From Uranotaenia lowii (lineage: Eukaryota; Arthropoda; Insecta; Diptera; Culicidae), in assembly GCF_029784155.1 (NCBI RefSeq), contig NC_073693.1, forward strand, positions 234,172,234 to 234,236,233: a stretch of DNA of 64,000 nt, given 5' to 3'. The notes beneath the pieces were generated by a model, which saw only the letters and a list, made by a program, of their open reading frames with translations, made no database searches and had not been told where the DNA came from. The first letter of the stretch is position 1; each line of letters starts with the position of its first letter. Below are positions 1-11,749 of the stretch, piece by piece. Position numbers and translations under genes: made by a program.

Positions 1-224
1 TGAGTACTGCAATACTACGATCTAGCGACCAAAAAAAATGTCATCACTCATAAAGTTCGCCATCCAGACTTTTCCAGACATTTTTTCGAAATTATCCAAA
101 CTGTTCAGGATCGCCCCTGAAGGCAAGGATCGATAGCATCAGATTTTCTTTACCGGATAAAAAACGCACTAATTCTTTCCTCAAAACATTACAATAAAGT
201 GGACTGTATTTTTACCGACCATTG

Positions 225-2057
225 ACTAATTACACTAGTTTACAGCATTTTTGAACTCAGTAAACTGAAGGTCATTTCCAATGTAAAATCGGGCGCTGAA
301 TCCGAAAATGAAATTAAAAAAAATCTCAGTAGAACCGTTTTTGAGTTATGCTCCAAATATGAAATTTCGGAAAAATTAAAAAAGTTCTTGTACTTAGATT
401 AAAATATCTCGGACGGCATAACAGTAATTTGAAATCTCTTTTTTGCATATTGAAGGTGAATAAATTTTCTATCGATCATCTGAACACTGTTTTTGCGTTT
501 GATTAACAGTATTGTTGAAATTAGTGACTTTATGAGGAAAAAATTTATAAAAAACGCATTATTTTAGAGAAAATTTTGTTTCAACGAAAGTTTTTGACTC
601 GATAGTAGCATTTAAAAAATCTGATTTTCTTTTGCGCTTGAATGTTAATTTAAACCAAAGATTTCAAGTGGTTATTTATCAAAATCGGTTGAAAATTGAA
701 GAAGTTATGGCTACTTTACCATAACTGTAATTTTTGCAGTTTTTAATAATTTAACGAACCACAGTACACTTATCATAGTATAGGAAGAATGAAACATGAT
801 AAATCTCACTCGCTCCAAGTCAAAATTATTTATTAGCTTACCAGAAGGTCTCATGCCAAGTTTCAGGAAGATCTGACCAAAGGGAGGGGTTGCTTGAGTC
901 TCAAACGTGAATAAAATTTTGAGGTATTTTGCCCGGAAGGAACGAAAAATACTGGTTTTTCATCAATAACTTTTTTCATCACTAGCTGATTGTTTTTTAT
1001 AGTTGATTTTCTTAAAGCTTTAAACGAGACAAATATTTCACCCGAAGACTGTAACTCGATTGGATTTGAAACAGAAAAGTTATTGCGGTTCAAAGATTTT
1101 ATTTTGGTCGAAAATTGTCATATAAAACGCAATGCGTAAAAAGTACTCATTGCGTGTTGGACAAAATTTGCGGCCTTTGAACCGCAATAACTTTTTTGTT
1201 TCAAATCCAATCGAGTTACAGTCTTCGGGTGAAATATTTGTCTCATTTAAGGCTTTAAGAAAATCAACCATAAAAAACAATCAGCTAGTGATGAAAAAAG
1301 TTATTGATGAAAAACCAGTATTTTTCGTTCCTTCCGGGCAAAATACCTCAAAATTTTATTCACGTTTGAGACTCAAGCAACCCCTCCCTTTGGTCAGATC
1401 TTCCTGAAACTTGGCATGAGACCTTCTGGTAAGCTAATAAATAATTTTGACTTGGAGCGAGTGAGATTTATCATGTTTCATTCTTCCTATACTATGATAA
1501 GTGTACTGTGGTTCGTTAAATTATTAAAAACTGCAAAAATTACAGTTATGGTAAAGTAGCCATAACTTCTTCAATTTTCAACCGATTTTGATAAATAACC
1601 ACTTGAAATCTTTGTTTTAAATTAACATTCAAGCGCAAAAGAAAATCAGATTTTTTAAATGCTACTATCGAGTCAAAAACTTTCGTTGAAACAAAATTTT
1701 CTCTAAAATAATGCGTTTTTTATAAATTTTTTCCTCATAAAGTCACTAATTTCAACAATACTGTTAATCAAACGCAAAAACAGTGTTCAGATGATCGATA
1801 GAAAATTTATTCACCTTCAATATGCAAAAAAGAGATTTCAAATTACTGTTATGCCGTCCGAGATATTTTAATCTAAGTACAAGAACTTTTTTAATTTTTC
1901 CGAAATTTCATATTTGGAGCATAACTCAAAAACGGTTCTACTGAGATTTTTTTTAATTTCATTTTCGGATTCAGCGCCCGATTTTACATTAAAAATTTTG
2001 GTCAGTGAATTAAGTTCACGATTTTTTCAAAATTTTGTAAACTAGTGTTACTAAATT
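225..2057. repeat. 1.8-kb foldback (long inverted repeat) element
   Basis: The left arm (about 281-1095) and right arm (about 1175-1990) are reverse complements over roughly 815 bp, with only scattered single differences in the parts I aligned. About 79 bp of unique spacer lies between them. Beyond the near-identical core, weaker complementarity continues outward to about 225 and 2057 around the shared motif ACTAGTTTACA. The same 70-odd-residue open frame therefore appears once on each strand (863-1093 minus, 1132-1407 plus); it resembles no family I recognise and is probably accidental. The structure fits a foldback or palindromic MITE-like element. A palindromic sequencing artefact is the alternative, but decay of similarity toward the outer ends argues against it. 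Confidence 0.8.
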
Positions 2058-2640
2058 ACAAAACCGACACAAACTTGACCCTTTTGGACTTCTGACTCAA
2101 ACTATGGTCCCTTTTGGACTCTGACTATGGCCATGCTGGCCTCTGACTTGGCCGCTAGTGCCTCCGACTTGTTACCTTGATCTGTCTTCGTTGGTAGTTG
2201 GTTGGAAAAAGAGACCATGTCAAGGATCGACGGTGGCTCGTCGTGTCCGAGGAAAACTGATGATTTTGGCGCGCATTACCGCCGTTAATGCGCGCAGCAT
2301 CGCCGTGTTGCTACTGGGTCTTTTCTTATTTTAGGGTGGTTCAATGAGCCTCGTTCGTCCCAGAACACAGACATTTCTGAAAAACAGTTATTTACATATA
2401 TAGTTACGATTTTTTTTGGGTTATTGCTAATGGGTCTTTGCAAGAATCGTTTTTTGTATTTTAAATAAATTTTATGTATGTGTTGTGAATAAAATTCTAA
2501 AAAAACGATTTTAAAAGTGATGTTGATTTCAATAATTTTAATTTTAATATTGTATCAACAAAAATACACGATATGTTGTATAGTTATTATTTTTTATGAG
2601 AAAATCATTATGTGAAGATTCCACGTATGATACAACTCGC
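2058..2640. other. Intergenic sequence with weak short tandem repeats
   Basis: No gene is recognised. At about 2079-2165 the phrase CCCTTTTGGACT(T)CTGACT recurs about every 30 bp and then decays into related CTGACTTGG phrases. This is a small degenerate tandem repeat beside the foldback element. The remainder is AT-rich and featureless. Confidence 0.4.
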
Positions 2641-2949
2641 TCGAAGCGAGTAGAAAAAAAGGAATGGTTACTCTACTTAACGACCCGTTCCCTCTATCTT
2701 CAAGTGCGCCCAAACGATTCCATTTAATGAAAAAAAAAATGATAAGCCTTATCTTACATTAATAATACAAAACTAAGTTATTTTGGGGTGTCTTGGGAAG
2801 AAGATAATGCATTATTGAAAAGTAACTTTATAATATTGATTTATGCGGGGTATGCTCCACCCTTCTTTCGTTATTCCGCTTTACACTATACCTTTTTTGA
2901 AGGCTAAGGACGTTCCAAAGATTGTGAAATTCTAGTTTACTATCTAACA

Positions 2950-3300
2950 TCTCTCCGAAGTCATGTATTAGGAGCGGTAACTTCGAATGAGTTGAAGGTG
3001 CCTCCTTTTTTATAAAAACCGGAGTAAAAGTTGATACTTAAATCAAGATGGGCATTTTGAAGAATCAGATGCGTCCGTGGATTTGAAAAAACTTATGTGA
3101 ATACGTTGTTTTCCAACAAGATGGATCCCATGCTATAACTCGAAACGGACCCAAACCTGGCTGGATGAGAATATGAAGTTTTAACCGAAGAATCAACTTT
3201 TTCATATGGACGTACATATGTTCGATTCTCTGAAGGTATCCATTTCTGAGGGATGGGCTTCAATTTCAGAGGCTTAAATTGCGAAGGTATGCTGATGCAG
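2950..3300 (+). pseudogene. Decayed mariner-family transposase fragment
   Basis: Conceptual translation, crossing frameshifts and stops, gives a stretch like VTSNELKVPPFFIKTGVKVD near 2977-3040, then FQQDGSHA near 3113-3140, then TQTWLDENMKF near 3150-3180. This is the order seen in mariner-type (DD34D-like) transposases: a conserved VTS-xGK-PPxF block, the FQQDGAPAHTA motif around the second catalytic Asp, then WLxENF. The catalytic D of QQDG is still readable. At least one frameshift separates QQDGSHA from TQTWLDENM, and an in-frame stop follows MKF. No terminal inverted repeats were found, so this is an old truncated relic. Confidence 0.65.
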
Positions 3301-3310
3301 ATCTTGTATA

Positions 3311-5069
3311 GAGAGAGTAGTTGAGATCGAAAGTGAACTAATCGAATTATTGTTTCTTAATATGTTTATCTACAGGCCTGAATGATTAATAAAATTTCAA
3401 ATCATGTTATTAATATCTAGAAAAATTTTGATACTTGATGGCAGATTTATGCATTTTCAATGGGTCATACTGAACATTAGTAGGCTCACTGCTGAAGATT
3501 TTTTCCTTCTAATTTCAGTTTGCAAGTATCTTCGGAGCAAATTCAAATTCTATAGGTGTCGAGATAACTAGCGATTATAATACCTTTTCTCCAGGCTCCC
3601 GCCAAGAAAAATCTTCTGGTTATTCCAACGGAGAAGGACATTAGGGTCTGCTCACGTTGGCAGGATATAATCCGCAAGCTGATGGCAATGGCGTTCCACT
3701 GCAGCAACAGCATAGCACAGAGCACAGCAGAAGGCTGCCAGCAATAATCGGATAAATCGGTCGATATCTTCGAAGACCGACACGGACAGACGGACGGGGT
3801 TCCATTGGCAGATACCAACATTTAGCCGGATAACGACAGACAGAACCTAAGAAAGGGTCGGGAAAAATGAATGGAAGGACGGAACGAAACAGGCAGATCG
3901 AAAAGCCAAACGCCTGGAATGTGGAAAAACGATCCGGTCAGCCGAAAACTGCCAGTAAGTATCGAATCTTTTTTATTAAAAATGTTTTTATTAATTTTGT
4001 TTTCTCTGGCGAGATTTTTTTTTCCTCAGGGCCGGTCGTCGGTTCGCTGAGTGTCCTTTTTTTCCGTTGTCCACATTCTCTCCGGTTGGGTTTTGGGGAA
4101 CAGCCAGCTCAGCTCGACTCTAGCCGCTCGAACAAATATCGTCTCGGATCACAATTTTTCGCCAAATTGATTGAAACGAACAAATATTGTACAGTGAAAA
4201 TTTGATCAAGTCAATGATAAAAAATGGCTTCGGTCGCTTGATTAAATGAGGAGCGCTGCTCTCGGTCATTTGGGGTCTGCTGTCGTTCCATTTCTGTCAG
4301 ATGTTACACTCTAGATGGTTCTATGTTCGTTGGGATGTTAACAGAGGATGGGATTGCTTTTTATAGAAGTTCTTGCATCGAAAATGATATCGAATATGAA
4401 TAATGTTATCAAGTTCTGAGTTTCTCACTTTTTTGTTCATCGTTACATAATTTACGTTAATTTTCTATACAATTTCAAAAATGTAGTTTTTCTTTAGTTT
4501 TTTGTATTTTTGTATTTTATGTTATTTCAAATATAGAGTTAATAAATGAAAAACTTAGGAACATTTAATTCTACTACGATTCCTTCATGCGATGGTAAGT
4601 AACATGATTTAAACAGCTATTTACTTAAGCATATGGCCTTCTTTAAAACGACTATAATTGAAACACAAAAAATAACAATAAGTTACGATCAAAGGTAGAT
4701 CGTAAAAAACCATATAGTCGAATGTTGTTGAAAAAACAGAATAATCTAAAGTTTAATTTTTTAATTTTTTGACAAAAATTCCATCAATGTGTATCAAAGA
4801 TCGCTGTTTTTTTAAACGTTTTTTTTTACTTTAAATTTTACACAATACAGATTGTAAACTTCATTTTATAACGATATGCCTGAGACATAAGCATTCAATA
4901 ATTTATGCAAAAATCTATATTTGAATCTGATCTGATACCTGAAGGATTGACATGCATGTGTTTTTAATAAAAAAAAACAATAATTTTTAAAATCTTTAAA
5001 AAAAATGAAAAAAAAAATGCTCTGTTTGTTGTTTCATTTTGGCTTTCCGGTGGCTTTCTAAGGCTCAGA
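3311..5069. other. Intergenic, with one candidate 75-nt intron
   Basis: No recognised gene. At 3955-4029 a good 5' splice consensus (CCA|GTAAGT) is followed 75 nt later by a pyrimidine-rich CAG|G acceptor, the usual size of an insect intron. The sequence around it (3867-4205) is less AT-rich than its surroundings and opens with an ATG reading frame, but the spliced frame soon meets a stop. It may be a fragment of a non-coding or 5'-UTR exon, or chance. The remainder (4210-5060) is AT-rich with nothing identifiable. Confidence 0.25.
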
Positions 5070-5542
5070 TTGTGAATTGTTTGCTTAGATTTTGTTTTCC
5101 GGTGTAAAAGATTTATTTGGCTCAGGAAGTCCAGATTTTTAAGGCTGCTGCTAAAGATTGTTTGTTTTGATTTGGCCTTCTGGTGGAAAATTACGGAATT
5201 GGCTTAGGAAGTGCAGATTTTTAAGACTGTTACTGCTAATGTGTGGTTTGATTTGGCCTTCCGTTGGAAAATTATGGATTGGCTTAGAAACGCAGATTTT
5301 AAGGCTGCTTATGCTGATTGTTTGTTTGATTTGGCATTCCGGTGTATAGGAACGGAAATGGCTTAGGAAGCGCAGATTTTTAAGGCTGCTGCTAAAGATT
5401 GTTTGTTTTGATTTGGCTTTCTGGTGGAAAATTACGAAATTGGCTTAGGAAGCGCAGATTTTTAAATTGCTGCTACTGATTGTTTGTTTTGATTTGGCCT
5501 TCGATGGCTAAATACGGAATTTGGTTAGGAAGCGCAGATTTT
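5070..5542. repeat. Minisatellite, unit about 80-85 bp
   Basis: About six diverged copies of a unit containing the phrases GATTTGGCCTTC, GGTGGAAAATTACGGAATTGGCTTAGG and GCGCAGATTTTTAAGGCTGCTGCT follow each other head to tail. Copies begin near 5073, 5157, 5241, 5319, 5398 and 5481. The array runs straight into the assembly gap, so its true length is unknown. Short open frames inside it are by-products of the repeat. Confidence 0.85.
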
Positions 5543-6042
5543 NNNNNNNNNNNNNNNNNNNNNNNNNNNNNNNNNNNNNNNNNNNNNNNNNNNNNNNNNN
5601 NNNNNNNNNNNNNNNNNNNNNNNNNNNNNNNNNNNNNNNNNNNNNNNNNNNNNNNNNNNNNNNNNNNNNNNNNNNNNNNNNNNNNNNNNNNNNNNNNNNN
5701 NNNNNNNNNNNNNNNNNNNNNNNNNNNNNNNNNNNNNNNNNNNNNNNNNNNNNNNNNNNNNNNNNNNNNNNNNNNNNNNNNNNNNNNNNNNNNNNNNNNN
5801 NNNNNNNNNNNNNNNNNNNNNNNNNNNNNNNNNNNNNNNNNNNNNNNNNNNNNNNNNNNNNNNNNNNNNNNNNNNNNNNNNNNNNNNNNNNNNNNNNNNN
5901 NNNNNNNNNNNNNNNNNNNNNNNNNNNNNNNNNNNNNNNNNNNNNNNNNNNNNNNNNNNNNNNNNNNNNNNNNNNNNNNNNNNNNNNNNNNNNNNNNNNN
6001 NNNNNNNNNNNNNNNNNNNNNNNNNNNNNNNNNNNNNNNNNN
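5543..6042. other. Assembly gap (500 N)
   Basis: There are exactly 500 N, which looks like a placeholder rather than a measured length. It begins inside the minisatellite and ends in unrelated sequence, so assembly probably failed in the tandem array. Confidence 0.99.
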
Positions 6043-6738
6043 GGTTCAACTTATGGGGATGATGATGACTTTACAATTAGTTCTCGAAGGTCTGCCATCG
6101 AACGCTTTCAAAGGTTGACACACTGATGAAAGTCATCGAAAGATAGGATCGTGCTAAGGACTGTAGCACTTCCATCAACTGTCATGGAACAGTATTCTTC
6201 TTCATGTCTTGCTCCGGACAACGAAATTTGTGACTACGTACACAGCTCCTGAAATTTAATGAAATGGTCAGGTTTCTGAAGCAGTGGATCGTGATCGTAG
6301 AGCCTGTGTGAGACCATACAACTTGCAGTTGCGTCGAACCAAAAGAGTTGTTAAACATCTTCGTCCATAAGGCATGGTCGGAGAAAATTGTCAAAGCAGT
6401 TTAAATGCTTAGTTTTCGCGCTAGTGATTGTCAACTTTGTCAACTAGCGACGCTGAGAAACGTCATATCAATTCAGCAAACACCTCGGCAATCGGCAACC
6501 CTTGCTGTTGTTTGGTTCCAACACTGGAAAGATGTTTGATGGATGTCTGTTCATCATGAATGATCGTAATGATGTTGAGATGAATTCCGGTTTTAAGAAT
6601 TCAGCAACAATATGTAGAGCAATAGTAAGGAACCAAACATCTCACTGTTGAACAGTGCAAAAGAATTCCCGTAGATTGAAAGTTGTGCTAAAATTGCCTA
6701 CAGAATCAACGGGGTAACGCTTTTAAAATAAATCTCGC
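6043..6738. other. Unassigned sequence right of the gap
   Basis: Moderately GC-rich compared with its neighbours, but no open frame, motif or repeat is recognisable on either strand. It could be old transposon sequence or host intergenic DNA. Confidence 0.3.
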
Positions 6739-9700
6739 TTGTCACACAATCCACTTCCGCAGGATTTCAACCACCAAGCTGGAATCCCTCCACGACTACC
6801 CTCAGATTCTCAGCTTCTTTTTGTTGCAGCAAAGATCGTAGCTGAGTTTGTGAGAACTTTTAAGCCTCATCACTCATATGTGTCCAGATTAGAGGTTTAC
6901 CGCGCCCTAAGATCGTGTTACTTTTGAATAGTGGTGTTGTTGAAATACGAGATTCAACGCAGGTTTCAGTGGTGGAATAGAGTTATCTTTATTGAGTTTC
7001 CGTCTTCAGCCATTACATAGCTACACAATCAGTAAGCGTTAGCTATTTGTCACTTTTTCACGTTCATATTTGCTGATCGGAAATATACTCATTTTCCGTT
7101 GAGTATTCTGAGATAACTACTGATTTTCATCTGCCAACACCGCAGTGTAACTGTTAACCATAGTATGAGAAGTTTAAGTTTACCGTGTGATGAAGTACAG
7201 TTTTAATCATCTTTAGCTGTCATCAGCAGTTATCACGGCCTATCACGGGTACTGTTCAATAAGCAAATTTACCGAAAAGCAACAAAACCCAAGGGATTGA
7301 AATCGAGAGTGAATTCTTTGCATTTTGAATTCCACAACTGCTTAACAAATTGCATCAATTAGCACATTTTCACTCTCTCTGAGCACTGGTTTCTCTCATT
7401 TTCACTAAAATCTTCTAATATTCTCTAACAAAATGCCACAAATGACCACAAATTCAATTATTGGCTGCACAATTTGTGTGATAATTTACGTTTATTTCCC
7501 TTCATCTCAGTCCCCCGACAAAACCCAAATCGAGTGTTTCCTTTAGATTGTTTAATCTAGTTGACTATTTTCTTCTTTCCGTGCATCTTCTTTCTTGACC
7601 CGTATCAGATCATACATGATTTGCGAGATTTCTTCGACTATAGGTGTATTTAACAAACCACGAATGTTAGTTGCAATGCAACACATCCCACTCACAACAT
7701 TTTCTGCGTTCAATCTCGGGCAAAAAAGATAGCATGTTCTGCCGATTCCTCCGTATCTACGAATTCCGGGCAATATGGCGAGCTTATAATTTTGAACCGA
7801 TGAAAATATTGCTTTGAGCATCCATAACCCGAAAAAAACTGCGTCAGATAAAAGTTGACCTCTCAATACATCCGATGTACACTAGTCGCGGGATTAGCCT
7901 ATGCGTCCATCTTGCACTGTTCGATGCGTCCCATTGCTCCTGCCACTTGAGCATTGACGCTGCTCGTTGAGCTTCACGCACCAACTCGTGTTTTGAAACT
8001 CTCCTTATCCTCCGCCAGAGTGAAGTCGATGGGAATCATGACAAAAACTGCATCAGCTGATATAAGGCTATGATCATTTAGTATCCGGGCACTTTATTTC
8101 GGTGATAGCTACGTTAATAGAGCTCGGACATGCAAAAAATTAGTAGCGTTGTGTTGGTTATCAAAAGGACTATCTTGCCTATTTTTGATAGATTTTTAAG
8201 TTGCCGTGTGTTTGAGGTATTGACGATGCAAAAAGACATGGTAAAAATAATTTTGCACAAATTTGCTCCTTTTACGCATTTTGCGCCTCGAAAATTGTTC
8301 CTTGTTGACTTAAAAGCTCATAAACTGTTGATTTTTTTAACTTTTTTTGGACCAAATGATTAAGAAGTATAAGGAGTCACTCTAGGATCCACACGAAGTT
8401 CAAACCAACCATCGGAGTGCAACCCTTGATCTTAAATATGGTAAAAAGCTATGGTTATTGGGATAACTGAATGCAGACTCCTTAAATAATGCGAAACATC
8501 CATTTCCAGCAGGCAAAAAGTATTGCCTGACTAGTAGACACTAAGTAAATAACTAATAATGATCAGTTCCAAAGATCGCAATCTGTGCATCCGGTTTTTA
8601 CGCAATATGACAGATGTATTCTGATTGACAAAAAAAATTATGTTAAAACCGAATTTAAGAGATCAAATTCTTCGAGATGCCTACTCATGAAAAGGTTCTA
8701 ACCAGATTCCAATTGCTTTTTCTAGGTGAGTTTGTGTAAAATATCATGATTTTGCAAAGGTTTTGCTTCTGTGGTAAAAAAAAATAAATCAATACATGAC
8801 TGAAAAAAGTGTGCAAAGATTAAAAAGAGATTTTATGAAAGAGTTAGAGTATTTCTTGAAATCATTGATAAATATATTTTTTTATATTTTTACATTAAAT
8901 GTCATATTAACACCTTCATTTCCTCCATAAAAAGTTTTTTGATCAAATGAATAGTTTTTAAATTACACACGTTTGTAACTGCCCGGATACTAAATGATCA
9001 TAGCCTTAGTCCTGTATGCACAGGAAACTCGCAAGGCTATCAATCGATATGTGTGATTCGTGATTTGTATCTGTTGCGTTCTATCGTAGTTTCGACAGTG
9101 CTCCGCTCGCAAGAAGACGTCTTTTGCTACTCTGTGGACCATGGCAGCCCAATGAGTCGATGACTTTCAAGGCACTTTCACTAGAGTATTTGTCATGCGC
9201 CCCAAAACTTGAGCGATTGTCGACCATTACTCCGAGGTATTCCAGTTGCTGTTTCGAAGATGTCTTGTGTCCTCAACAGTAATCTAAAGTACAGATCTTT
9301 TGTTGGTCAAGAGTAGTACTTCGGTTTCATGGTAAGCTATCTGAAGCTTAAGTCCTTCTATCTAGAAGCTAACCCTTTCTACGGAAACCGTTGTAAGATT
9401 TTCTACCTTCTCTATTGTTTCGACGGTAATCATGAGCACGATATCGACTGCAAATCCGACTATCCGGTACTTTCAGCGTTAACACCTTGTGCATTCCAAA
9501 GCACAAGTCCGAGAATAGAATCGCGTGGAACACCCGCTGTTAGGGCAGTAGAACGTAACCCAGTTTAGGTTTCGTGCGACTAGACATGATATTCGAAGAA
9601 ATTTTGTATAATCCCGCATTACTAATGCGGCATTAGGTATTGGAAACACGCATCCTGTGAAGCGCTTTTGCAATAGCTTCCCAGCTAGCATTGTTTTAGT

Positions 9701-9850
9701 CGTTTTTAACGTCGATCGTCACAATGGCGCTCGACGTTTAGAATGTCTGCAACAATGCCAGCTTAGACATAATGAAACACCCTATAAGGGTTGCGATCAC
9801 AGAATGCAAAACCTGACAGAGACGCACATCAAAGAAGTGTTTAGCCGCTG
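6739..9850 (-). mobile_element. R1-clade LINE relic, copy 1 (3' half), interrupted
   Basis: Minus-strand translation contains an R1-type C-terminal block near 7560-7870 and a degenerate reverse-transcriptase block VPRDSILGLVLWNAQ near 9480-9540, corresponding to the family's GVPQGSVLGPLLWN motif. Segments 7880-8060 and 9009-9230 align closely with the second copy at 35740-36525. The 3' non-coding segment 6739-6930 aligns with 35510-35720. Comparison with that copy shows two insertions here: about 580 bp of unidentified sequence at roughly 6955-7530, and a TA-flanked DNA element at 8065-9006. Many frameshifts and stops mean the copy is dead. R1-clade elements encode ORF1 (gag-like) and ORF2 (endonuclease plus RT); only the ORF2 end survives. 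Confidence 0.7.
8065..9006. mobile_element. TA-flanked DNA transposon with perfect 27-bp TIRs
   Basis: The first 27 bp (8065-8091) and last 27 bp (8980-9006) are perfect reverse complements, sharing GGCTATGATCATTTAG and TATCCGGGCA. The element is flanked by TA at 8063-8064 and 9007-9008. Removing element and one TA rejoins the R1 sequence as in the related copy near 36245 (GCTGATAT-GTCCTG). TA duplication and TIRs fit the Tc1/mariner/pogo superfamily. The 942-bp interior has one 77-codon plus-strand frame (8130-8363) with no transposase motif, so it is probably non-autonomous. Perfect termini suggest fairly recent mobilisation. Confidence 0.85.
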
Positions 9851-9916
9851 AAAGAGGAGATGCAGCAACTCCACTTTTAGAAAAACATGCACGAGAGAAA
9901 GAGAGATAGAGGATAT

Positions 9917-10819
9917 TTATTTATTTATTTCACCATCGGTCACCAACATCGTAGGCTACATATATATTCTTAAAACTAGAAGTACAATCTTAATATTACT
10001 TCAAATACTACAATATTAGGTTCTTAAGTGCCTGTCGCCGTAAAAAGCACTTTTTAGCTGCTGTTTAGACATAGTAAAATCTATGTTCTGGTAGTTTTTA
10101 TTATAATTCTGCATAAGACAATTGATTGGACTATTTTTACCATAATCAGTTCGAGCAGAGGTTAAAATAAACAGATTTCTGGTTCTCAACTGGCGACTCG
10201 GACAATAAAAGTTTAACTTATTTAGTAGATAAGTAGATTGAACACGCTGATTAATTATGTCGTTTACAAAGGAGATTGCAGCAAATTCTCTTCTAACACT
10301 TAATGGTTCAATATTTATTAGTAAACAGCGTGATTCGTAGCTTGGTAATTGGCTCTGTGACCATCCTAGATTTCGTAAAGCAAATAGAACAAATTGTTTC
10401 TGAATGGATTCTAAACGGTTTTTATGAGAAATTTGAAAGGGGGACCACACAACGCTGCAGTATTCAAGTATGGATCGGACATAAGCTGTGTACAATGTTT
10501 TTAATGTATATGGGTCTTGAAAATTATAACTAAAACGTTTTATAAAGCCAAGCATACTATTTGATTTTTGAATTACTGAGTTATAGTGATCTACAAAAGT
10601 AAGTTTTGAGTCCAATATAATACCTAGATCTCTTATCTTATTGATTCTCTCCACAGGCTCATTTCCTAATGTGACAATTTCATATGACGGATATTTTTTC
10701 CTTGTAAATACAATATGTGAACATTTTTTCACGTTTAGTTCAAGAAGACTTTTACTGCACCATTTGTAAAATATATTTATTTCATTTTGAAACACCCTCT
10801 CTTGGACCTCGACCTTCAT
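9917..10819 (-). mobile_element. Jockey/CR1-like LINE, 5'-truncated copy
   Basis: The element runs from a truncated 5' end near 10819 to an (AAATA)n-like 3' tail at about 9917-9935, written on the plus strand as TATTTATTTATTTATTT. The body is an open minus-strand frame, described separately. Its terminal A-rich simple repeat and 5' truncation are normal for target-primed reverse transcription. Confidence 0.75.
10016..10819 (-). CDS. LINE reverse transcriptase, C-terminal part (267 codons open)
   Basis: The reading frame stays open for 267 codons. It contains blocks seen after the palm domain in Jockey/CR1-type LINE ORF2 proteins: KIRDLGIILDSKLTF (about residues 61-75), MLGFIKRFSYNFQDP and TLYTAYVRSILEYCSVVWSP (thumb region), then the C-terminal tail. 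The catalytic YADD is absent because the copy is truncated 5' of it, so the product cannot be an active RT. The ATG is merely the first after truncation. The open frame suggests a fairly young insertion. Exact clade (Jockey versus CR1-like) needs a tree. Confidence 0.75.
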   Translation of the reverse strand: MKVEVQERVFQNEINIFYKWCSKSLLELNVKKCSHIVFTRKKYPSYEIVTLGNEPVERINKIRDLGIILDSKLTFVDHYNSVIQKSNSMLGFIKRFSYNFQDPYTLKTLYTAYVRSILEYCSVVWSPFQISHKNRLESIQKQFVLFALRNLGWSQSQLPSYESRCLLINIEPLSVRREFAAISFVNDIINQRVQSTYLLNKLNFYCPSRQLRTRNLFILTSARTDYGKNSPINCLMQNYNKNYQNIDFTMSKQQLKSAFYGDRHLRT

Positions 10820-10844
10820 AGTGAAAACATTGTGTAGTGATTAT

Positions 10845-10940
10845 TGTTAAGGTAAAAGTGTGTAATGGACAAATAAAGCTTTTTAAAAAAAGCAAACCAG
10901 GACTCCATCCTGTAAATTGTAAATTGTAAATTGTAAATTG
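10845..10940 (+). mobile_element. 3' end of a plus-strand LINE with (TGTAAAT)n tail
   Basis: AATAAAG near 10872 is followed by about four 7-bp TGTAAAT units at 10911-10940. Such short tandem tails mark the 3' ends of many insect non-LTR retrotransposons. Only about 100 bp is recognisable, and it abuts the opposite-strand element in a tail-out arrangement. Confidence 0.45.
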
Positions 10941-11745
10941 AGAGAGTTCCCATATACGCTACTTATTTCAAGCTAAAAAGCATTTGATTGCTGAAATACC
11001 GAAGAAACTGGCGCAATGAACTTAAAGCTTGCTTCATTTACATAGGTTTAGCTTTTTCTGTCAGCTTCCGTCCATTCAATCCGTTCTTCATGGAGTTCTT
11101 CTCTAAACTGACGCTTCCCTCGATTCTCGTTTTACTCAATTCGCTGTTTCGAAGCTGCGCTGCTGCCACCTGGCGTATTACGATGTTGCGTGAGCAGCAT
11201 TCTCGGTGGACGATAAATTATAGATAAATCAATTGAATAGCATAAAAGTAATCTTAAATTGTGTAGTAATTCAAAGATTTTATTTTTAATTCACTTCAAC
11301 AACCATCACACGGTGTCTCTGATGGAACCATTATATTTATCAAAAATTAGCATCGCTAATTTTTACATCATTCGAAAGATGGGACTTTTCCCTTTCATTT
11401 GAGCCTAAATTTGAAATGATCCACCGGGGGGTCTAGAACAATTTATATTTTTGAAGATTTTTGAATATTTGTAATGATTTTTTTCAATCACAAAATCATA
11501 CTACTCACTGTGAAAACGTTTGCCTTACCTTTAGCGTAAACACAACTCCATATGTCAGTAAATCGTTTAATGGGAAATTCCTCTGGGTACAACTTTGTAG
11601 AAGACATCAAAGTGATACAAATTAAGAGAATAGAGTTGGAATGTCACAAACACAGTGATTATAATTTCATTTGAAAAATGTAGAAAAACTTCTCTTCACT
11701 AATGGTACTAAGATCAGAAATAGAATTCTACCAACTCAGTTTTTG
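10941..11745. other. Intergenic, nothing recognised
   Basis: AT-rich sequence with no convincing coding frame. A small GC-richer patch at 11010-11215 has no recognisable product. Confidence 0.4.
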
Positions 11746-11749
11746 ATTG

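Noticed and set aside
863..1407. A shared ~75-residue protein present on both strands
   Set aside because: It is duplicated because the region is an inverted repeat; no family resemblance and no upstream gene structure.
5480..6126. Open frames crossing 5543-6042
   Set aside because: They consist mainly of undetermined bases in the assembly gap.
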